Shown: positions 1-7,600 of the stretch, piece after piece
Position numbering within the stretch: position 1 is the first letter of the stretch
Layout of the letters: each line of letters begins with the position of its first letter
The notes under the pieces: generated by a model
Seen by the model: only the letters and a program-made list of their open reading frames with translations
Told to the model about the DNA's origin: nothing
Databases searched by the model: none
Translations under genes and position numbers: made by a program
Assembly (NCBI GenBank): GCA_902984215.1
Contig: CADWAF010002095.1
Coordinates: 1-11,374 of the forward strand
Direction of reading: 5' to 3'
Length of the DNA: 11,374 nt
DNA from: Willaertia magna
Lineage: Eukaryota; Heterolobosea; Eutetramitea; Acrasida; Naegleriidae

Positions 1-37
1 CCTTTTTCAGAGAGGTAAACTCTTTCATTCATTATCA

Positions 38-94
38 GTTAGACTTAAGATCTAATCCCGCATGGGTTCGTGGGTTCAAATCCCACCCTGACCA
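38..94 (+). pseudogene. Truncated tRNA-Leu(UAA): 3' part only (nt 27-83)
   Basis: This 57-nt segment is identical, 57 of 57, to nucleotides 27-83 of the three intact tRNA-Leu(UAA) genes in the window. It keeps the anticodon stem-loop with anticodon TAA, the long variable arm, the T arm with B box at 73-83 and the discriminator A. A TTTT run at 99-102 would end Pol III transcription. The acceptor 5' strand, the D arm and the A box are missing, so it cannot fold as a tRNA and should not be properly transcribed. No CCA follows the discriminator, so it is not a copy of a mature, CCA-tailed tRNA. The break falls just before the anticodon stem. The left window edge may hide part of the story. Confidence 0.93.
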
Positions 95-476
95 ATACTT
101 TTACTGTTAGTTCTGTGAGACATTTTTTTTGGATTTAACAATTTACAATAAAAATTGATCAAGTTTTGGATAAACTTACTTGAATATTCCGCAACAAATT
201 AATGAATTATTTTTTGATTTTTTAACAAACGAAAGCTGGAGAAATTTCATAAAGTAGATTGGTCTATTACCGTTGAAAGGCTTTGAAATTATCATTCCTC
301 TTATAATTTCTATTAAATAATTAATAAACTACTTGTACCTTCTTTAGTTTCTTTATAACATTCCATCAAAGTCAACATAATTATTGTCAATTAACAAGTT
401 TTACAAAATTAAAATTATTTATTTAAATTTATACACTATTATACAAAAACTAATCATTTAAAATTACAATAACTAA
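95..476. other. Intergenic stretch with a possible decayed coding scrap
   Basis: No intact gene is seen here. From 174 to 320 one plus-strand frame stays coding-like for 48 codons with a single internal TAG at 255-257, ending at TAA 318-320; its translation includes IPQQINELFFDFL and ESWRNFIK. This may be a gene relic or chance. The right end is the 3' flank of the minus-strand ORF at 477-824 and has an AATAAA on that strand (plus-strand TTTATT at 418-423). Confidence 0.4.
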
Positions 477-824
477 TTAAGGATTTATAGATTCATTCAT
501 TAAAAATTCATTATTCACACATCTTTCAATTTGTTGTTGTTTTGTTAAAATATAATTTTCTTTTTTACTTTTTTTACATTTTGTAACAGTTTTTTGTATC
601 CATCTTTTTACTTTACAAAAACAATTTTCCTTTTCAACTCTTTTATTGTCAAAATAACTTATTAAAGATGTTTCTAAAGGATTGAAAGAAGTGTCATTTT
701 CTATAATTTCAAAACGTTGTTGTTGTTTTTTACTGTCGTGATTCTTTTTGTTATTTGCTATTTTTGTTGTGGTTCTAGTTGAACAAAGATAAATATCATT
801 ATTCATAATGTACATTGTTGTCAT
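477..824 (-). CDS. Unrecognised small basic protein, 115 aa
   Basis: I do not recognise this protein. It is 115 residues, Lys/Asn/Gln-rich, with QQQ runs near residues 34 and 97 and four cysteines in the C-terminal half (the CFCK motif, then TKCKK and IERC). No signal peptide or membrane segment is visible. Three Met codons lie within the first seven; the first is chosen because its leader (CA- and A-rich, ending AATAACA) looks like a dictyostelid 5' leader. An AATAAA on the coding strand lies about 55 nt past the stop (plus-strand 418-423). A stop-free run of this length is unlikely in such A+T-rich DNA, which favours a real or recently real gene. No expression evidence is available from sequence alone. 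Confidence 0.5.
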   Translation of the reverse strand: MTTMYIMNNDIYLCSTRTTTKIANNKKNHDSKKQQQRFEIIENDTSFNPLETSLISYFDNKRVEKENCFCKVKRWIQKTVTKCKKSKKENYILTKQQQIERCVNNEFLMNESINP

Positions 825-1107
825 TGTTATTTCTTGTATTGTTGTTGTAGTTATTGTTATTTTGTTTTTTTGATTGTGAATGAAATTATTGAAATGCTGT
901 TGTTTTTATTGAGATTTTACAGAGTTGATAGAACTGGAAATTTGAATATAAATAATTTTGACTAGAAATATAAACGAGACAACAGTTCTAAAACACTCAA
1001 TTTACTTTTTAAAGTAATTTCGTTATCTTGGAATTGCCTACTTCAAGCAAAAACATTCAAAGCACTGCGCTCACCAAAAGATATTACTAGTTTATTATAT
1101 AAGTACA
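825..1107. other. Upstream region shared by the 115-aa ORF and a tRNA gene
   Basis: This spacer lies between the start of the minus-strand 115-aa ORF and the upstream element of the first intact tRNA gene. It contains a short perfect inverted repeat, TTACTTT/AAAGTAA, near 1003-1018. I see no other gene or RNA in it. Confidence 0.4.
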
Positions 1108-1132
1108 TTGATGAAACCAACTTTTCCGAGCC
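1108..1132 (+). promoter_or_regulatory. Conserved tRNA upstream element, copy 1 of 3
   Basis: These 25 nt sit directly before the tRNA and match the flanks of the other two intact copies. All three begin TTGAT, share AAC-type sequence in the middle and end in the identical 12-mer CTTTTCCGAGCC. The core is G+C-rich in otherwise A+T-rich DNA. It may be a Pol III upstream promoter element or conserved pre-tRNA leader. Its role is inferred only from conservation and position. Confidence 0.65.
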
Positions 1133-1215
1133 GGTCAGGTGGCGGAGTGGTCAAACGCGTTAGACTTAAGATCTAATCCCGCATGGGTTCGTGGGTTCAA
1201 ATCCCACCCTGACCA
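1133..1215 (+). tRNA. tRNA-Leu, anticodon UAA
   Basis: This is a complete 83-nt, intronless class II tRNA gene that decodes UUA. The acceptor stem GGTCAGG/CCTGACC pairs at all seven positions, with discriminator A1215. The anticodon stem TTAGA/TCTAA closes a seven-base loop with anticodon TAA at 1167-1169. The long variable arm has a CCC/GGG stem, as expected for Leu. The T arm is GTGGG/CCCAC. Internal Pol III promoters are clear: A box TGGCGGAGTGG at 1140-1150 and B box GGTTCAAATCC at 1194-1204. T runs at 1220-1223 and 1226-1229 serve as terminators. CCA is not encoded, as usual in eukaryotes. It is identical to the copies at 2624 and 8388. Confidence 0.98.
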
Positions 1216-1632
1216 GCAATTTTAATTTTGTTAAATATTTTTTTGTTTACAGCTTTAAATCTATTCATATTTTGTTATTATGAACAACAACTAATATTTC
1301 TTTCAAACAATAAAAAAAAATTTTACTGTTTAATTTTTGAATTGTAATTTCAAATAAAATTTACATAATTTTTTAAAATAACCTTTAAAATCTATACTGT
1401 AAACAACTTACTTCTTAATAAATTCCAATTTCTCTCCAAAAAAAACATTTCACAAAAAAAATAAAGAATACCTAGATAAATTTTTGTTTTAATTGCAACT
1501 TTTTTATATTATATACAAATTATCATATTCACTACCTTAATGATATTTTTTTTCTTTTTATTTAAATATTAAACAATAAAAAACAAGTGTTATGTGTGTA
1601 ATATTAGAAAAGAAATCATTAAAGAAAAATAA
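1216..1632. other. A+T-rich intergenic DNA
   Basis: After the Pol III terminator T runs this stretch is simple A+T-rich sequence with many A and T runs. I see no gene, RNA or repeat that I can support. Confidence 0.5.
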
Positions 1633-2540
1633 ATTAACAATAATTTTTATCAAAAAAAAACAAACAACAACAGTAATAAATTAAAAATTACTTTTGATTT
1701 ATTAAATGAAATTCAAGAAGAATTTAAAAAATTTAAAAACTTAAATATAAAAAACAACCTTAATAATAATAACAAATCTTTTTTAAAAAGAATAAAAATT
1801 ACTAAAAAAATACACAATAACAACAAAAAGTAAAAACATTACTTATTTTACAAAAAAAATAAGTAAAAGTGCTTTAATATCAAAAAATATAATTACTTCA
1901 TTATTAATATGAATTAAATGTTAAACTTTTTCAGTTATAGATCTTTTTAAAAAAAATAATTCTTTATTTTACACAAGATTAATTATATTTTTAATATGTT
2001 TAAAGAAAATTCAGTTTATTTTGCTTATTTAAGTGAATTTTAAAAAAAAACAGAAAATATATTGCAAATAAATCATTAAAAGGATTTACTTATGATTGGA
2101 GATTAAATGTAAAAAAATGATTAACTTCAAACTTAGAAATTAGAAGTGATTTTTATAAATTAAAGAAATTAATTAAAGAAATTTTTTATTTAAATAATAA
2201 AAAAATAATTATTTTATTAAAACATTCAATAGTAAATCTTTTTTTACAATATTTTTTAGCAAATTTTGTAAATCAACAATGAAAAGATTTAATTTATTAA
2301 AAGTTTTATTCCAATTTCTATTGTTTTTGATAGAAGTTTATTTTCATTAATGAGTTTATTAATTAAAACTAATTATAACATCTAAAATCAATGATTTTAA
2401 TTATGAAAATGTTTGATTCTCATAATTATATAATATTATGTTTAAATGAAATTCTTTTTTTAAAATTAAATAGAAAAGTTTATGATATAAATAATTATAA
2501 AAAGTATTTAAATGATTTTAAAATGTTAGAATTATAGAAA
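1633..2540 (+). pseudogene. Decayed coding region, possibly retroelement Gag-like
   Basis: Three plus-strand segments read like protein but are broken by stops and frame changes. Segment one, 1633-1833, is a 66-codon stop-free run rich in Asn and Lys (FDLLNEIQEEF). Segment two starts near 1996 in one frame (ENSVYFAYLSEF) and continues from 2037 to 2300 in another after the A run at 2042-2050; it reads SLKGFTYDW, then is interrupted by TGA at 2118 and 2280. Segment three, about 2390-2535, includes MFDSHNYIILCLNEI. The spacing of LKG...W, a later F...L and S...Y.F weakly recalls Gag capsid domains of LTR retrotransposons. That identity is a guess. It lies between two tRNA genes, the usual neighbourhood of dictyostelid retroelements. 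Confidence 0.35.
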
Positions 2541-2598
2541 GTTAACATGAATTTATTGAAAGTGAAATTATTTTGTTGGCATATAATCTATGTCCACT

Positions 2599-2623
2599 TT
2601 GATAAAACATTCTTTTCCGAGCC
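2599..2623 (+). promoter_or_regulatory. Conserved tRNA upstream element, copy 2 of 3
   Basis: The same 25-nt element as at 1108-1132 abuts the second intact tRNA. It starts TTGATAAAAC and ends with the identical core CTTTTCCGAGCC at 2612-2623. Differences between copies are confined to the middle A+T-rich bases. Confidence 0.65.
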
Positions 2624-2706
2624 GGTCAGGTGGCGGAGTGGTCAAACGCGTTAGACTTAAGATCTAATCCCGCATGGGTTCGTGGGTTCAAATCCCACCC
2701 TGACCA
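2624..2706 (+). tRNA. tRNA-Leu, anticodon UAA
   Basis: This second complete copy is identical over 83 nt to the gene at 1133-1215. Anticodon TAA is at 2658-2660, the A box at 2631-2641 and the B box at 2685-2695. A TTTT terminator lies at 2710-2713. The 3' flank is unrelated to those of the other copies, so the conserved block ends at the discriminator base. A long reading frame runs through the tRNA, but that part is an overlap without meaning. Confidence 0.98.
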
Positions 2707-3291
2707 ATGTTTTCGTGTATTATTTCTTTTTGTTGTAGTTAGTGCTTTACGAAATAACTTAGTTTTAATTCTTGATGTTTATCAACATTCTACTGTTGAT
2801 AGTTGGAATAATCTACACAATCAAAATGTGCACATTCCAAAATGAATTAATATTGCAATTGTGTCCCATTTTTTTTCTCTCCATAAAAAGCTGACCATGC
2901 TACAACAACCTTAAATAAAATTACAAAAATAATTTATTGCAAAAACAATACAAAAATAAAACAATAGATAACAAAAATCCTTCCTAATCGAAGCTATCAA
3001 ACACCCATCATTATCGCTTTTACATTCATTTCAACAATAAACCTGAAGGCTTAAACCATCATGCATTCATTGAACTCCGTCCAAAAAACAAAAATATCCA
3101 TCATCGTAGTCATTATCATCGGCCGTTATCTACAGCAATCCACTTTCTATCAATAATAAAGAAACCTCTCCAAAATAAATCAAAATAAAACATTCAAAAA
3201 ACAGCGCATACAACAAAAAACTATAAAAAAAAAATAAACCTACTTACTAGGTCTTACTTGATTAAAACTACCTGCTAATATTTACATAAAA
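2707..3291. other. Intergenic region with coding-like scrap and C-rich leader
   Basis: The left part (2735-2845) is a 36-codon plus-strand frame with a coding-like translation (ILDVYQHSTVDSWNNLHN) ending at TGA; it directly follows the tRNA and may be a gene remnant. From about 3001 to 3240 the plus strand is strongly C-biased, 58 C against 16 G by my count. This segment lies just upstream of the two-exon gene at 3292 and probably holds its promoter and leader. A 31-codon ATG frame at 3061-3156 uses atypical codons and is not called as a gene. Confidence 0.45.
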
Positions 3292-4033
3292 ATGTTATCT
3301 CATAAATGTAAGTATTTTCTTATACTATCTCACTAACAATAATTAATAATAATATTATATAGCAATGTTATTCAATCAATCCTTTAAATATAATTCATTC
3401 ATTAAATCTATACTAACTCAAACGATACAAAAACGTACAATGAAAAAGAAATTATTCATTCTAGAACATCCTTCCTCTATTGATAAATTATTTATCATAC
3501 CAACTACTAATCAAGGACGTAAAATCTCAATGAATGCATTAATGGATGATATCCATGATTCCATCTTAACAAATGAAGTATATAAAACATTAGATCAAAA
3601 AAAGATTGATTTACATTTAAATTATCCAAAAGAATATCATCAAAGAGTAAATGAAATTATTGTAGAACAATCTAAAAATAGAATGGAACATCTTGATGCT
3701 TCTTCTATTGATTCTTTATTTATTGAAGCTAATGGTGGTAATGCTGTTAGTGGTGTTGAGAATAATGGCAAACAACAACAACAGGTACCAGTAACAAAGA
3801 ATAAACAATTATTGAATAGTGTTAGATTTATTCCGAAAGTGAAGAGAGTGCAAGAAGAAGAAGGTATTATGATGAAGATTGGTAATAATACAACAACAAC
3901 AAACAGTAGTGTAAAGAGTGGTATCGTTAAAAGTGCGAGTGGTGATTTAAAGATTTTAACGAAAATGGAGAGTTCAAAAAGTAGTAGTACTACTGCGGCA
4001 TCGACTACTACTGATAAGAAGGATGAAGAGTAA
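3292..4033 (+). CDS. Unrecognised two-exon gene, about 228 aa
   Basis: I do not recognise the product. The model is exon 1 at 3292-3307, intron 3308-3362 and exon 2 at 3363-4033. Exon 1 begins at an ATG preceded by five A's and encodes MLSHK plus one base; after splicing the split Ser codon joins in frame to the ATG at 3365. The start at 3365 itself (222 aa) has a poorer context, GCA. Residues about 1-130 are mixed and look folded, with a basic, hydroxylated N terminus that could be a mitochondrial presequence. The C-terminal 100 residues are low complexity: QQQQ, TTTT, and Ser/Thr runs ending in DKKDEE. An AATAAA follows at 4168-4173. It converges with the gene at 4323. Confidence 0.75.
3308..3362 (+). 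other. Spliceosomal intron, 55 nt
   Basis: The donor is GTAAGT at 3308-3313 and the acceptor is TAG ending at 3362. CACTAAC at 3331-3337 is a good branch-point match, about 25 nt before the acceptor. The segment is nearly all A+T, and its removal joins a short upstream ATG exon in frame to the long ORF. Small size and these signals fit dictyostelid introns. Confidence 0.75.
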
Positions 4034-4322
4034 ATTATTTTGTTATTGAAATAGCTAAAGCTAGTTGGCTAGGGTATATATTTTTTGAGGGATATATGAA
4101 CTGTTGTTGTATTTTGATGATAGTTATGTATCTCTTTAACTTTTTGTAAATATATTTTTTTTGTAATAATAAAATTTTTACCAATTTTTGCGGTTTAAAA
4201 TAATTTATTCCGATTTAATAATTTTATCTTACAAAAAATGATTGTCGTGTATTTAATTGTTTATTAATAAACATCTATAAGCCACGTATTAAAATAATAA
4301 TAAACCCAATTGGTAGTAAAAT
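4034..4322. other. Convergent 3' flanks with poly(A) signals on both strands
   Basis: This spacer separates the 3' ends of two convergent genes. The plus strand has AATAAA at 4168-4173. The minus strand has AATAAA twice, seen as TTTATT at 4204-4209 and 4260-4265. Predicted 3' ends of the two transcripts therefore nearly meet or overlap around 4170-4210. Confidence 0.55.
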
Positions 4323-4511
4323 TTAAAGTGATTTTTTATGATTTCTATTTAAAGAACCTTTAAGAACTGCTTCAACAACTTTATAGATAACACATCCAAA
4401 GAAAAATTTTCTAGATAAATTATTTAACATTACTAGTTTGGTGTATTGGGAATGAGGACCAAAAATTGCGGAACGACGAAGAACGCCTTCTAAAATACCA
4501 ACTTTTGCCAT
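4323..4511 (-). CDS. Unrecognised small protein, 62 aa
   Basis: I do not recognise this 62-residue protein. It starts MAKVGILEGVLRRSAIFGP, has a moderately hydrophobic stretch at residues 36-53 (KFFFGCVIYKVVEAVLKG) and a basic tail (NRNHKKSL). The basic amphipathic start and one hydrophobic stretch would suit a small mitochondrial inner-membrane subunit, but this is only an impression. The start is supported by a long A-rich leader directly before the ATG, typical of dictyostelids, and by two AATAAA signals after the stop. It lies 137 bp downstream of the DNA polymerase delta gene on the same strand. The codon choice and lack of low-complexity sequence argue for a real gene. Confidence 0.65.
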   Translation of the reverse strand: MAKVGILEGVLRRSAIFGPHSQYTKLVMLNNLSRKFFFGCVIYKVVEAVLKGSLNRNHKKSL

Positions 4512-4648
4512 TTTTTTTTTAATTTTTTTTTAATTTTTTTTATAATTTTCATTATTGTCTCTCCATCCTTTAATTCAATCACTAAAATTGAAAAAGGCTA
4601 TAGTTATTAAGGAAATTAAAATAATTATTGAAATAAATAATAATTTAT

Positions 4649-7600
4649 TTAAAAATCAAAATTAACTTCTTGATTGAATCTATCTAAAACCTCTTGAGTA
4701 TCAGATAATTCCTTTCTAACTTTCTTTCTCATATAAAAAACAGGACAATCTCTATTCGTACATAAAACATCATAATGTAAAGATCCTTGACAACGTTGAC
4801 AATATGTCCACACTTGTGAATATAAATCTTCATAATGATTTCTCTTATTCATTGCATTTTCATATGTAATTGAAGCAAATCCTCTACATTTACAATCTTT
4901 ACAAATTGTTTGACCATCATTCTTAGATAAAATAGATTTACAATGTAGACATCTATATTGTTTTTTAGCATAATCTAAAATACCACCTTTTGATGGAGTT
5001 GGCATTGCAATACTTCTTGTATGATCACCTGAAAATAAAGCTTCTGTCTTTTGTAAACCAATAATAGGTTCAAATATTTGTAATAAAGGTTTCTTAACTT
5101 GATGATCTAAATAGTATTGTGCATCAATTGGTTTATTATTTTCTAAAACCCAAATTGGATCTTCACTCTTTTCATATGCTTTACTTCCTTTAGGTCCTTT
5201 AATTATAACATATGGTATTCTATCACCTACACGTGGTGCTGTTAATGCATCTCTTTTTCTCATTCTTTCAGCTAATTCAACATGAGATTGTTTTGCTTTA
5301 TATTTTTCACTCTTTTTACTTAAAGCTTTTGTAATAACTAACATACTAATATCCATTCTATTCATTAATAAATCACTTATAACTGATTTAGCATAATTCT
5401 CTGCATCTTTAATTGATCTTTTAATTAAAATTAAATGTAAACATGTATTCACTAAATTTCTAATTAAAGTACAATTATCTCTTCTAACAGTTACAATACC
5501 TTTAGCATCCATTTTATCATGTTTAGTTGGTTTAGTCCATAATAATCCAGCATATCTCTTTTTAGCTAATAATAAATATGGATAATATACCTTTTCAAAT
5601 TCTAATTTAATTGGTGCAATAAATGTTTTAGAAATTAATTGTGAAGCTTCTAATCCTAATTCCATCGCTTTTTTAACATCTCTAGTTCCAAATTTAACCA
5701 TAACTGAATCTGTATCACCATATATAACAATAGCATTATTATCATAACCATTTTTAATGGTATATTTCTCTTCAACCATTTCTTTTGTTTGTTGAATCAT
5801 TTCTCTACCATATGCAGTAACTGATTGTGATATTTCTAAACATGGTAACATACCATTCTTAGCACCTGTAAATCCATATACAGAATTAGCACTAACTTTT
5901 AATGCTAATTGTCTACCATTCATCACTGCTTTAATAGTTGGATCAGTTGCATTTTCAAAATCTTTTTTAGCTTTCTTTCTAGCTAATAATAATTCTTCTA
6001 AAATTAATGGTAATAACCCTTGTTGTTTTGTTCTTTTAATAAAATAATCACCTGAAGGAGTCTTTTCATATTCATCCTCTTTTAATTTTGTTAAATCATC
6101 TCTTTTTAATAATGTAGTATAACATAAATTATGTGCAATCATAATGGATGGATATAGTGATGCAAAATCTAATGTTGCAATTGGAATATCATAATATCCA
6201 GTTTTAGGTGATAATACATATCCTCCTTCAAATGTTTCACCACTATCACCACTACTACCATTTATTTCATTATCATCATCTAATTTATTTCCTCCTTTAT
6301 TTGATGACGAGGATCTTCCCTTAGATACTGTTGGTACTAAATAATTTTCACTTTTTGCTTTCCTTAATAATTGTGAAATCACTTTAATTTGTTGACCTCT
6401 AGCTAAAATAAAAGAGATTGGTATACCTGTAACTCTAGCCATTTCAATATAATTAATAATAATTAATAATCTATCTAATAATCTAATTGGTAGATAAGCA
6501 TCTTTTAAACAATAAGAACATAATCTTCTTCTATCTTCATCACTTCCTTCATGTAATTTAGAAATAATGGAATGATGTACTTCTTCTTTTTGATCTCCTA
6601 AAAAGTGTGCTGATACAGAATTTAAACTATAAGATGATAATTTCTCATTTCTTTGAACTGCTTGTAATACATCTAATTGAATTCTACCTTCAATATTAAT
6701 TTCTTTTGATTCTCTTGTACCATATGCTTTACTACTAAATGTAGTATTTTTAATTTGTGATTTCTTATTTATTATTCTACCTAAATAAGAAAATGTATTT
6801 AATTTTAATGTTTTTGCTCTATTAATTAAATAAGGTAAATCAAAATTAATGATATTATATCCAGTTAAAATATCAGGATCGACTGATATAATAAAATTTC
6901 TCCATGCTTCTAACATTTCTCTTTCACTTTTAAAACAATGAATTTCAGCTCCAACAATTGGTGCACAAGTACCTAAACAAAATACATTTCTTAAAAAAGG
7001 TTCAGATTGTCCTTGAATTGTTATATGATTAGCAATTACAATTACAGGATCATCTTCTGCTTGTGGAAAATGTCCATCTTTACCTTTACATTCAATATCA
7101 AATGATAATATCCTTAATGGTGCGATCTTTGACCATTCTTCATTGCTATTATCATTATTGCTATCATCATTTGAATGACTAATAATCTCTTCATAAGAAA
7201 CATCCACTTCAATTTGTGCATGTGATACCTTTTCATTTAAATTTCTAACTTTATATTTATTTGCACGTAATTCAATCCAATTACCTCCAACAATATTTGA
7301 ATCAATCATACATCTTAAAACAAATAAAACATTACTTTCATAAGTTAAATATTTCTTAAATCCTAATCCAGGTATAACAATACCTTGTTCTAACATTTCT
7401 CTTACTTTTGGTACATATGTTGGTATTCCAGTTTCAATTCTAATAAATCCTTTTAATTCACCATTAAATGTATAATTCATTAATGATTTTTTATATTCAA
7501 TATCTACATTTACAATATATTCTGTATTTTTATGTTTTTTAATTTCCCTTTTTGACATTTCATTATTTAAAAATGGAATTAATTTCTTAATTTGTTCCTT

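Noticed and set aside
1997..2300. Naming the relic as a specific retroelement family
   Set aside because: Only weak residue spacing supports Gag. No reverse transcriptase, protease or integrase motif and no LTR could be recognised.
2630..2845. 71-codon plus-strand ORF starting inside the tRNA
   Set aside because: Its first third is the tRNA itself read as codons. Only the part after 2735 is noted, as a possible relic.
3130..3140. TACAGCAA, resembling the conserved motif I recall for Dictyostelium class I small RNAs
   Set aside because: I see no matching upstream DUSE box at the right distance and no closing stem, so an RNA gene is not supported.
3061..3156. 31-codon ATG frame with a hydrophobic core (ISIIVVIIIG)
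   Set aside because: It uses C-ending codons unlike the genes here, sits in the C-skewed leader region and has no start context. It is probably chance.
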